Of a stretch of DNA of 64,000 nucleotides, positions 1 through 11,575 are shown piece after piece. The position numbers and the translations under genes are program-made. Origin of the DNA: Ascaris suum (taxonomy: Eukaryota; Nematoda; Chromadorea; Rhabditida; Ascarididae); assembly GCA_013433145.1 (NCBI GenBank), contig CM024174.1, forward strand, positions 8,960,336 through 9,024,335, read 5' to 3'. Within the stretch, counting starts at the first letter, position 1, and the number at the start of each line of letters is the position of its first letter. A model generated the notes under the pieces. That model made no database searches. It had not been told where the DNA came from and was given only the letters and a program-made list of their open reading frames with translations.

Positions 1-3000
1 GCAGAGGTGCGTTCCCTAAAATCTTTTTCATACCTTCACTCTCTCATCTCTAATATCAGAAGTCTTCGTTTTCAACTCTTAAATTCCATCTTTTATTCTT
101 TTCTTTGTTTTAACAAACATAAATATAAAAAACTTATGATTCGTTTGCATTGATGGTACTTATATAACTTTATACGAAATATAATTAATATATTTTATAT
201 GAAAGTATATTAATTATTAATATAATAAGCAGTAGATCTATATGAAAGTAGTTTAATTTCGAAAATAAACAGATTCGTTTGCATTAATGGTACTTATAAT
301 TCGATGAATTTGCTAGAGAGCGTTATAGCGGCTTCGTAATGTACGTTTGGCAGTCTTTTGCGTGATGGTTTAAACACTGAAACAACAGACGCTATAGATA
401 TGAAATCCGATAGTACAACATGCATTGCGGGTTTACTTATACCGTATTTCACGTTGATCCACCGAATGCTGAAGCACGTATAGGTGCTTAAATGTGTGCA
501 AAAAATGCACAAGCTTCACACGATTATGCTTTCCAGCTTATACTTGTTGGATTGCAAAAAACGAGTCTTTTACTGGAGATTTGTGCAGATGATAAAATCA
601 TTTAAAATATCGAGGTGTTTCTCCAATCAGAAAATTTGGTGCAGTTGTCGCCATTTGGTGCAATTGTCTCCAAACTGGTTAGTCAGATAAGTGAAGCGTA
701 AAAGTGCACATCTTATTGGCTACCATGATCTTTCTGCACTTGTTTTGAGCTCTCGCTTTCACCCGAGAGTCGAAAAAAAAACGGATGCCAATCAGCTTTC
801 CTGGTCATTGAACTTCCGGTCGATGCTAGAGGTATTTTGTTTTCACTTTATTTAGGCAAATATATTTATCCGACTTTCAATTTTTTGTGTTGAAAAACTT
901 GAAATCATTTAACTTGTTAAACGATGCTCCTATGATGAAGAAAAAAAGAGATAAGCATTAAAGCTAAGGTGAAGCTAAAGTTATCCTTTCTTTCAATTAA
1001 TCGAAGTTCACCACGAACTATATTCCGCTTTAAAATTAAAAAATTACTTGATTCTGCAACTATTAGAAAGCCTAAAAGTTTGCCCCATCAGCACTCTTCT
1101 ACAATCTTTTTGTATACTTTTGAGTGTTGAAGCGCGATTACTTCGTTCCACTCGGACATGTATTACTTTATTGGCGCGAACATCAACAACAGTCATGACG
1201 ACAGTTTTCTTGAGAAAACTTCTCCGACCACTTTACTATACAGAATTTCAACAATTAAACGAACTTACAATTTGTTACATTCGAAGTGCTAACGTCATTT
1301 AGAATAGTACATCAACTGAAATGCGCTAAACAAATACATTGTTGTTTAAAATTAAAATATTTTTGCAACATTTCAGTGATATTCTTTATAGAATTAAATA
1401 AATGAGTTTACAATAAGTCGATAAACGTTCATATATAAATATTTACATAAAATGAACAAATGAAATGGATATTCGAAGAACACATCTGTTTGATTGATTT
1501 CCAAAACTTATCAAATCAACTTGTTCCTCAGACATTATTCCATGTCAGACATCGATCTCGTCATATATTTGCAATAAATATCCCTCGCCTGATTTTTTTT
1601 TAGTTCAGAAACAATACGGCCTACATGGAGCATCGCATATTTTAGTTGTGCACAACTGCACAATGAAAAATGATCCGAATGAATAGGTGAATAGTGTATA
1701 GAATTCGGATACTTTAAAAGCAGAAAACACTTTCGAAAAGCATCGACGTTGTTGTTGAATGAATTGATTTCCTTTCACGATCATCGTTCACCTATGACGT
1801 TCTTAAAGTAATTCTTCTTTTACTACTATTTCTTGCCTCAGATTAGAATTTTGCTCGCATATATTCACCACTGATTCGAGAAATTAATCCTCACATTTAA
1901 CTACAATTTATGAGATATTTCAATATTGCGTCGTATAATCGAGTGCGTTAGAATCAAATGAAAAAGAAAGAAATTCTTGGGGATACCGACGTCGAAGCCG
2001 TCGACGAATTGAGAAATGTGCCATTATAAATATTTCCAGTGCTCATGAGCGTTGTTTCGACAGCAACTGCTGGAATGCGTTTCAATCGGTAAGCTGTTCC
2101 TCTTATATTATCAAAGACTATTGGATGCTATCACATCACAAACAATATTATATCATTGAATATCAGTTAATTTACTCGGAATACATCATTATGCATTTTA
2201 ATGCATCCACCCCGCAAACATGTCGTTCTTTATATCAAATGGGCTTTTGTTCTTTTGCCGAAACATTGGCGCCGTACTTATCTGTACTGTCAAAAATAAT
2301 ACTCGGAATCGAGATCCTTTTTTTTCGGGCTGCTGTCCTTTTTGATGTTTTTTGTGAAAAGCTAATAATGCTGATGAATGATAACTGGATTAATGAATTA
2401 AATGAAACTGGCAAAAATTTGCATGTGGCATCACGAGTGAATGTAAGAAAGACTGTAATGTACAAGTAATACATAAAAGTGTGTTTATCGGAACAGGTGA
2501 AATTCGTAGAAGGTTGCAATCTGGGCCAAAATGATCGCCACGATAGGCGCTTTGGTATTTGCGTCTAGCACTACAACCAACTCTCTCTCAGTAACCAGAA
2601 ACGATGACTAAGCGTTCAATAATGTGTTTTCCGATGAACTGAGTGGTCGTGCGGATCTTTGAGTAAAAATTCGTTATTTGAGTATATACGATGATTGATC
2701 TTAAAAGAAAATTGGCTGTCAATCTTTTTGTCCTTCTTGTCGTCGATAACCAGGAAGTGGGAGGTGATCGCTCCGAATGAAGATCGGAGAAAATGGCCAA
2801 TGAATTGTTGATAGCATCGGCGCTATTTGTTTGCTATAGCTTCTGCAGTTCACGAATTACAACTATCGTCCATATGCATTAAAAGTTGTTAATATACACG
2901 CGCAATGAAGCGCATAAACGCAAAAATCCACACGCATACTTGCACGCACAAGCATGCACACACCAATGCACGCACACTTCATTCTCTCTGTGATCGGTAC

Positions 3001-3715
3001 TTCCGGAAGATTGCTTTTTTGCAAAAAAATTGTAAAGTTGGTTGAGTGAGCTACATCTGAACGAAACTCACCATCGTTCTTCTAGAGCGAGAAGCTCAAG
3101 CAGTTGCAGCTCATCTTTCTCCCAGCTTATATTTCCTTAAGAGGTCAGGAGTTCGAATCTACCGTTCAAGTGAGGACGCTATTTCCGGAGCGCAAATGCA
3201 CATTCTTTACAACACTATAAGCTTCGCAAGTTAGGAGGATGACTGTGTTGTCTGTTTAAATAAAAGCATTTCAGATGGTTTCAGTGAAAGTAATTGTTGC
3301 AGTCAATTAAGTCTTTTGAAATGTGCAAGCAAAGCTTTATTTAATTTTCCCTTTCCTGTGCACACAACAATATTCTCTTACTATTGAATACCTCAACACT
3401 TCGTGATTTTATAAATGTGCTTTTGAAAATTTTCGGGGCTTTCCTGAAGCATTCATACTCTTTCTAGTTTTTGTTGTATTGCATTAAACCTTGCCTGTCT
3501 CATTGTTCCGTTGACGACTCTGTAGTGAGTGGGACAAAGGATAGTTACTTGCCTATGACTCTCGAATTTTTTGCCGCCTTTGAACGTCATTGGGTTTTTC
3601 CCAGACGTAAATATCTGCCCTTCCTTATCATCTCTTCTGATGTATGGTAACAGGCAAACATGCCAGGGATTAGAATCGCATATTGATTACAACCTCTGAC
3701 TTATTAGACGAGTCT
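1..3715. other. No gene identified
   Basis: AT-rich sequence with two 27-bp direct repeats at 138-164 and 272-298 and a CA/CG-rich tract near 2890-2980. One short candidate exon, 2039-2087 on the + strand (acceptor atatttccag, donor GTAAGCTG), has open frames but is too short to judge. Longer frames near 2125-2520 lack splice or family support. Confidence 0.6.
138..298 (+). repeat. Pair of 27-bp direct repeats
   Basis: GATTCGTTTGCATTGATGG... at 138-164 recurs at 272-298 with a single mismatch (G to A). The spacing is 134 bp, and a TATATGAAAGTA word is also repeated between. No coding content was seen. Confidence 0.8.
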
Positions 3716-4226
3716 GCAGCAGCTGCAGCGAATAACTGGTGCTGGAAATAGTAATAGCAGCAGTACTTGTACTGGCAGGAATACTGAATACCAGTTGTCG
3801 CCATTCGCAGAACGCATCATCGCGACTCGTTGGAGCCATCGCGCAGCAAAAAGAGGCTAGCCGCCCTCAGCGGCGCCAACGACAAGCGGAAACGGTGATG
3901 CATCCAGCGGAAACAGCGGCGCAAAAACTAGACGTATCAATAGAAGTAAGATGACACCGCACACATTAGAAGAAATTGAATGCGGAGCCGGGCCGAGCAG
4001 CGAAAGTTGCCCGAACCAAAATCTGCCATTTGCGCTATGCTGACACGACCAGGAGGACCCATGGTGAAGCGAGCCCGGTGAGCTCTCCGTTGCAGTCCCA
4101 TTCCATTCGCCTTCATAACTCGCATTCTGTTGTTTCGGCCGACGCTCTCCTCATCACAATATTGTAAATTCTGTTGACTTCTGTATTTCACTCGTTCGTC
4201 GCTGCAACTTCGGGCTGCATCGCCTC
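3716..4226 (+). CDS. Possible exon cluster in a G+C-rich island (unknown)
   Basis: An island richer in G+C than its flanks. Its + strand translations look like disordered Ser/Asn/Gly-rich protein (for example GNSNSSST and SGNGDASSGNSG). Plausible donors occur at 3949 (GTAAGA), 4077 (GTGAGC) and 4223 (GTAAGTCC). Frames change within the island, so either short introns or a decayed exon must be assumed. A Ser/Thr-rich segment continues near 4290-4370 but meets a stop. No family recognised. Confidence 0.25.
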
Positions 4227-5483
4227 ATCAAATTACTGAACGTAAGTCCTCAAATCTTAAAGATCGTTTTCTTTTCTTTCGTTGTTCAATACACCAGCAG
4301 TAGGGGTGGTGCTAATACAAGTAGCTCTAGCACTGCTAGTAGTACCAATGATATTAAGTACTCTTAATCAAGCAGTGAATTCCTCGAATCCCCAGTGGAG
4401 AAGACAGAGAATTCATATCCTCAAGATTCCTTATCTACGTCATTTTGCAGGACATCGGACGCTCCTTGAGGCACTTTATTGGTTATGCTTCCTTTCCGAA
4501 TGAGAAGTTAGCTTTCCAACACAACACTAGTTCGGTACACGCAGTTTCGTCCCGACAAGCAATGAGTGAGAAATCAGGCAACTCTTGTGACTTTTGAATT
4601 CGATGAATGAATTGAATTCTGGCCGAAGTAAATCGAGAAGCATGATAAATCTTCATGTGTAATTTACTCAACATGAAGTTTTAAGTAGATTCATTAGAAA
4701 TCTGTAATCTCCCTTCAACATGAAGTAGGCCTTAAGTTATTGGATCGTTTACGACCTGTTGAGATTAGGTGTCGATTAAATGTAGAAAATTTTCGTGGCT
4801 TCCTGTATGACCCGTGTCGACTCAGGAACAGTTCAGCTTAGATGCAAAACAGCTTAATCCATTGAGGTCAGATTAAGGTGAGATGGAAAAAAGGAATTGA
4901 AAGTGATGTCGATTTCAGACATGCCTGGAGAGAACATAAGATACTGTGCCTTTTTCAGGATTCAGTGTTGTCCAGCTGCGACGCCGCTTAAGTATGTGAA
5001 CTACGCGAACTGGATTAAGCCTGAACGCACAAGGAGGAATTTACAAGGGGAATTTGCAGATATAAAGCTCCCCAATGAATTTGTTGAAAATAAGTGCGTA
5101 AATTTAAAATTGTTCATCCTATACGTCGATTCTAAACATATAAAGGCTTCAAACAATGATTTGCCATCGCTATAGGGAGTGAAGCAGCATTAGTAGCACG
5201 GGTAAACGTCATCCCAGTTTGTTCATGCATCAAATTTACTTCCCATCATTGTTCAGCAAATTTCGTACTGCCTTGACTAGCAATCAAATCCCTAACGTTC
5301 TAAGAGCATTTGAGCTTCAAATGAGGACTTGCGACCAAAGTGGTTGATGACAATACGCTTGCCAAGAGAAACGCATGATATACGATGACTCAGAGTAGTT
5401 TTTGTGTGAAGATATTGACCTCAGATCGAAATATCTGAAGATATGTTTGTGATATTCCTAATGTATTCACAATCGCACATTGG

Positions 5484-5500
5484 CCGCCACTTTGTGGCGG
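5484..5500 (+). repeat. GC hairpin followed by a T-run
   Basis: CCGCCAC, TTT, GTGGCGG forms a perfect 7-bp stem followed by A and eight T. It resembles a bacterial intrinsic terminator in form only; in a eukaryotic setting the T-run could instead stop RNA polymerase III. No RNA gene was recognised upstream. Confidence 0.6.
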
Positions 5501-6645
5501 ATTTTTTTTATTTTCGATTAAGATGGACGGCACTAATAAAACAATATAATGTACAAAAAACGTGGCAGTGAACTTGCTGATTGTCTTGTGGCAGTTATAC
5601 TTGCATTCATTCGATCGCATTCTATCGCAAACTTGAATTCCTCGCCGCAAACTTGAAATCAGTGATTATCATTCATTATGGTATTCATTAAATTCAAGAT
5701 GATTTGAATGTAAAGTTTGCACAATGAAGTGTGTTTTATATTGATAGCGATGCGATTTGTGAATGCGAGCTAACGCACCTCACGAGTTGAAAGCACGGTG
5801 GTTGCCTAGTAGCCAGATGAGTGACCATAGATAAATTTTCAATAAACTGTTACAAAAAGGTACAAAAATGGTCACATAAATTTACGAGCAATATAGGCAT
5901 ATGCATAAATGAATAATACACTTAATATTCAATGAAGCTAAGAAAACGCGATAAAGATAAATGAGTAATTAAAGAGGCATTTTAACACATAAACATTAGC
6001 AATAATAACAATAATAACAATAGATGAAAATTGCATTCGTTTATAGTTTAGCCGTTGGATTGTGAGCTGCATTAGTAAGTGTAAATATTTCAAATATTCA
6101 GCTCAATGCAATCTTTTGTGACGAAGAAATTTCAATACTGAAGAAACAAAAACTACCTCAGCTGAAATCAAACGGCGAACAATAAAACAATTGAAATGAG
6201 ACCTCTCGACCGTATTGGTGAAAGCAGTAATATCGCAGGGCCGTCCATCCCTCCAGACCCCGAGTGTGGACACACAACGCTGAAGGCGTCAAGTGACCAC
6301 TGCAGATGCCACCGAGACGCTGCTTCAACTTATGTGCCGAAATCATTACTGAGAGGAGATATCGCATTCAAACGCTCTCTTCACCTCACATTACGCATAT
6401 GCAACTCAAATCATCAATCATAACTGTCTGCTAGTATCGAGGAAAAAAACTGGCTAAAAGGAGAAGAATATGCCACAAACGATGGAAGGCAATAGGGGAG
6501 AGAGAGAAAAGAGGGGAGGTGAAAGCAAAAGTAGGCTTAATCAGTTCCTAGCATTCATGGATTGTCGTTTTCTGTGAAGTAAGGGTCGAAACCAAATAAA
6601 GCCATCAATCTCATCAACAAATCCAAATCGCGCTCAGTTTCTCCT

Positions 6646-6673
<28 letters not shown>
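6646..6673 (+). repeat. Poly-C tract, 28 bp
   Basis: Uninterrupted C run followed by TCCCCTCTCC. Similar shorter tracts occur at 37383-37397 and 51980-52002 on the + strand and a G run at 12309-12321. These are typical sites of length error. Confidence 0.95.
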
Positions 6674-6676
<3 letters not shown>

Positions 6677-9600
6677 CCTCTCCTTCCTCTCTGATCCATT
6701 ATTGTCATATTTGAGTGGCACTGTTTAACGCGAGAGCATATGTTAGTGCATTTACGGTGCATTCGGGGCATTTATTTACCTTAAACGGTTAAACATCCTG
6801 CTTCTTTGTGCCGAAACCATCTGCGATCATGGTTCTCTTCAACAAAAACGATGTTATATCACCGAGAAGAATGCACCCTAAAAAAATGAAGATCTGTGAG
6901 CGTTGATCGATAAAACCAGTCGGTAGTGACCACCTATGGGGTCAACTGGCGAACCCGTTTTTTCGTCGGTGGATGAACGGCCAAAAACACACGAGAAAAT
7001 ACGCAATTGAGTGCTGAACACATACACAGACAGGCTGCAAGCGCAAACACAATTTCTTCATATATTTTTTTCAAGAGTTCAGATTACATGGGGTGTGCGC
7101 TGATTGATAATACACTCGATTTAGTAAAATATACTTCACAATGCTAAGAAGTATTTAGATGAGCGGATTACTTCAATGACACTTAGATGTAGGTAATCCC
7201 CTTGAATTTAGAAAGAAATTCTTTGAAAAATTCTCGCAGTAAAAAATTTCAAGAGATCTTTCCTTACTATTAGTGAAACAGCTAGATGGCCTAAAAAACT
7301 GCCGCCGCTTTTTCACTTTCTCAATGATGGGGATTACATTTTAGACTGAATGCAGATGCTTCATGTCACATGGTTTTACTGGGAGTAAAAGTCAGGCTAT
7401 GATGTGAATGCGCTGCACAGCAAAACAATCGATAGATTTTCGGTGAAAGACTGCGATCTTATTTACTCGTTACACCGTTGTTGTTGTTGCCGTTTCTCAA
7501 AAAGAACAAATAGGGACAAAGAACCGGTGAGCTGAAAGACGTTTCCGCGAAAGACGACTTACTGGAGGATTGTTCTATGTTGAGGAGTAAATTCAAAAAA
7601 AGAGCTCGAGCTGAAGCTGAAGCCAAACAAAAAATGCTGCAGAGGAACAGAACTCGACACTCATTATTAGCACTTCACGGGGATTATTCATCAGTTTAAC
7701 GTGAACGAGATGACGAAGGCGAATAGACAGAGGGGAAAGAGAGAGAAAAGAAGAGGGGAAATTGGAAGCGACGAGAATCTGCAACGAAGCGATCGCTCGT
7801 CACACTAGAATCACACTCAGCGTCTGAAGACACTAGGAAATCGATGACTCAATCTCCAAATAAGCAATGCCATCAGCCTTATCAGCTACCGTTTCAACTA
7901 TCCGATGGGAAGAAAAAAATCAACTCAAAACGACGAATATTCATTGATGACTTCAGCAAAGAAAATACCCATATAAATAATATAATTGAACTTAATAAAA
8001 AAAGTTAAAATTAAACGAACAAAGGAAGTTATTCAATAAACTAATTTTCAGCTATTTTTTTCAGCGGAAGTAGAAGTTAAAGAGTGAAATTGGAAGGAAA
8101 CTATCGAATGCATAACGATAACAACAAGTGGAATATTCCGCTAATGGAACAAGCACATTGGGTGGCGTTCGTTGTGGACCGTATAAGAAGCAAAAAAAGT
8201 GATGAAGAATCGCTGAGAGGAGACAACAATCTAAAATACGTGAACGGCGTTGCTCACATGTGATATTTTGTTCAGTGGACTAGTGAGAGCCGCTTAATGA
8301 GTAGATTTGATTGCTGAAGTAATCGTTCTGTTGAGAGTTTGCAAATTCTCTCGAGACGAAGACGAATCGATGAAAAAATGCTCAGCTTTTAATCGTTTTG
8401 AGTAGTAAGCAGGATAGAATTAGATGGTCACCGTTATAGGCGACTGAAAGCACGGTAGTGTTGAAAGCGTTAATATTGTAGGACGCCTTATGACAGAGTC
8501 ATGTTGGCCTTTGGACACCTCAGCATCACCCGAGGTTTCGTTGACCCAGTTGTTGTTCGATGGGACTAGTCTGAAAGACCGCTTTTGATTATTTTTTATT
8601 TATTTATGAAGCAGAGTGAAGCCGAATCGCCGAAATAAACCGAAACATAAAGTCTTAATGATTTAGTTCCGGTGAACGGTGACCGATCGGTAACAGGTTT
8701 AACGGAGATGCAATCGATAAAGAGTAACCAGATGTCGTCGTCAGATAACTGGCTTACAAAGGGAAACTAAAATAGGATCGCTTAGGAAGATTCGCCATGA
8801 AAATAACAGCTCAATAGTGTCTTATTGTAGGGCATCCTTTCCAGGATAAAAATACTCACCACAAAGCTTGTGTAATTGTTGCATAATTATTTCGTAGCTA
8901 CCTCCATTATTACCACACTTGATAGTTGTTAGTAAGCACTGAGTGCTATGGGACGGCTGTTTGTAGTGTTTTTCAACATCGTTCTCGGATAATTTCAGTG
9001 AGGTATCAAAGATGAGATTTACATCACAAAATCATCGTTACATAAACATGCAATTTTGTTGACTACTATGGAATAGCAGCTACAATAATGATTTTCTGAT
9101 GATGCTTCATCAATTACTCACTGTTTCTCTGCGTTATTGTATTTTCAAACACTTACAGTCGGCTTATCCACTGAACACAGCCCTTCTCTCTTTGCTTCCT
9201 ATTATCTAATTAAATTTTACTAATTGGATAAAGAACTTCCGGTCAATCGCCCCAAACAAACTGGAATTTCCCTATATGCACTATAACACTGATTAGTTTT
9301 TAATTGCTCTCCTCAAAAAAAGTATCTACTAAACGAACGAGATATAAAATTGTTTGTGGTACACCCTTATTGCAAAAGGCGAAGCAAAAACGAACGAACA
9401 CTTGACTGCGACGATTCGAACGATTCGCAAATATTTTGTTGGTGATGGGACCGATGGCTGTGCATACAGCACGCGTTGATGTTTACTCGAGCTCTTTTTT
9501 TCCGGAGAGCAAACCTCTCACCACACACCATTGAAATGTTCTTATGCAGCCGTTCAAAAAAACCCTCTCTAATGCTGTGATTTATTAAAGCTAGCTTGTG

Positions 9601-9988
9601 ATGCTAAGGAAACAGGCTCAACCGTTAAGTGTTCCAAGGAGGGTTGATATTCCAGAAATTTTCTTCAATGTTTGCTTTTATGTGAAAGAATTTTCCCAGT
9701 AAAGATTGGAAATATCTTTGATTCTGTATTTGTATAACTCGTTTCTAGGTAAATCAAAATTCACTTCATATAAAGAGCTCCTCGAAAAGCTCAACAGCTA
9801 TCTGTTAATGAATATTTGTTCATCGAATCAACCAACGCTTCAAATGGCTGTCACAAGTCGAACAAGCTGAGACAGAAGACAGTCGAATTACCTGTGCGTG
9901 CGGATCATGAACGGATTATGATGTCGTTAATTGCGGAAAAATGGCTGTGACCGCTTAACGCAGCTTAACTGCTCTACTGCAATTCAAC

Positions 9989-10064
9989 CTTTGCGAGGCT
10001 GAAAGCTGAGTGTAGAGACGCATTTGTCGCCATGCGCCCAAATGGCGCCGACTCCGCTGAGTCC
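9989..10064 (-). CDS. Candidate exon, unknown
   Basis: Minus-strand stretch bounded by acceptor ttattatttgcag and donor AAAG|GTTGAA. All three frames are open. One of them (phase 0 in) begins GLSGVGAIWAHGDKCV and would join in phase to the exon at 11398-11575. Short length and three open frames keep this uncertain. Confidence 0.25.
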
Positions 10065-10946
10065 CTGCAAATAATAATTTTATGTTTAAAAATAAATCCT
10101 TCACTTGGAAATAGAATACGACGATGACTGCGATATTGCAATTTCGGGAGTATAGGGAAACATTTCTCTATCAATGGAATTATAAGAACTGAACTGCATT
10201 AAGCAATCACTGTGAAAGACAAACGCGGTGATTTCCCGATAGCAACTTCATAATTGGAAGCAAAATTCGCGTTCAACACGTTAACGTCAGCAGCAACGAT
10301 TCAATCTGTCATAAAAAAAGAAATTCGACCACCATGGACAGTCACCTACAATAAACAACTAATGCAGGAATGCTAAACATGAAGAAATAATTCAACTAAA
10401 GAATCATCTCATTATCGCTTCACTAAAAACACCACCTACCTATATGTGACATCTCAGAAAACAATCACCAACAAAAATAAATATGGGACACTCACTGTTT
10501 GCACTCTACCTCAATATTCAAATAATGCGTACAATAGAGTGAGGATTGCAAAACGATAGAATGAAAGATGAAAGACCCAAAGAGAAAGAATATGATGTAG
10601 AAATTGAATATTTGACATTACTTGCAGTGGCATATGAAAATGCAATTATATGAAGGAGGGGAGATGTGGTGTTTTAAACGTCCAATTATCAGTTTCAGCG
10701 TTTCATCATTGTAAATATACCGAATGAACTTGAGCATATGACTGCAATTATTATGTAGGACGATCGATGATCTTTAAGTGAACGAAGGTTGCAACAACAA
10801 CTCCACACGAGGTGATATTAAAAATACAATGATGGCGAGAAAAGCATTGCAAGCAAATACGAATGTATAACCGAGCGACCAAGAAACGGCAGCCTCAGGC
10901 GAGAGAGGCGGAGTCTGAAAGCTAATTTAGACACAAAATCGATCAC

Positions 10947-10986
10947 AGACACACACACACACACGCGCATACACACACGCACACAT
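10947..10986 (+). repeat. CA-rich microsatellite
   Basis: ACACACACAC runs with CGCG interruptions. Low complexity, no gene. Confidence 0.9.
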
Positions 10987-11397
10987 CGTTCGAAGAGCGT
11001 GAGCCTCTGTGTGGCCAATGTCCAGCCGGCGATTAACGTATCCGCTGCTGCCAGCCGACTAAACAACTTTCTACTATACGATTGCTCGCATCAATGATGA
11101 ACTCCCAATCTCGAACATACACTGCCCTAATCCTTGAATTTCATTGAGGAAATTCTCATTGAGTTACTGCCGTAAAAGCACGTGGACAAAAAGCAACAAT
11201 ATACGCATTGCACTGCGTTTAATTAATCCATAGGATTTATAATTTACCAACAAAAAAGTGAAATATGCATAATCCTGCCTTTATATTTGAAGTGAATGAA
11301 TCAATTGCATAAATCATCCGTAAATGATTTCACTTTTCGTTTGTGACTGTTGTAAAGTGAAAATTGGATCGATACGAAACGCATACACATTTCTTAC

Positions 11398-11575
11398 CAC
11401 CTTTAAATCTATGAACGATGCTTCCATATTAGCGGAATCAAAAGGAAGTGTTGTATTGGTGGTTGTATTATAGCGTAAATCAAGCTCATGAAACCTCGTA
11501 GCATCAGCTTCAGAGGTTCCCATGCTGTAGCTGTCAGTGGACAAACGTATAGGCACGCATATGTCTAACATGCTT
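11398..11575 (-). CDS. Candidate internal exon, unknown extracellular-looking segment
   Basis: The best single exon candidate in the left half. It has acceptor aatttacattgcag, donor GTG|GTAAGAAATG, and 178 nt open in the frame used. It reads 59 codons and ends in phase 0. The translation begins SMLDICVPIRLSTD, contains two adjacent N-glycosylation sequons (YNTTTNTT) and ends in SFIDLKV. No family was recognised. Partner exons on the minus strand may be the one at 9989-10064 downstream and the cluster at 16490-17362 upstream, but no chain is proved. Confidence 0.4.

Larger units (their letters stand above)
4230..9988. other. No gene identified
   Basis: Holds a frame at about 4969-5175 on the + strand after a cttttttcag-like acceptor (starts IQCCPAATPLKYVNYANW), which is suggestive but unsupported. 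It also holds a GC hairpin at 5484-5500 and a poly-C tract at 6646-6673. The remainder is AT-rich with no protein-like frame I trust. Confidence 0.5.

Noticed and set aside
3130..3165. B-box-like GAGTTCGAATCT
   Set aside because: No T-stem pairing and no A box at the right distance.
5484..5510. Rho-independent terminator
   Set aside because: The shape fits, but the window is eukaryotic and no RNA gene precedes it; kept only as a hairpin.
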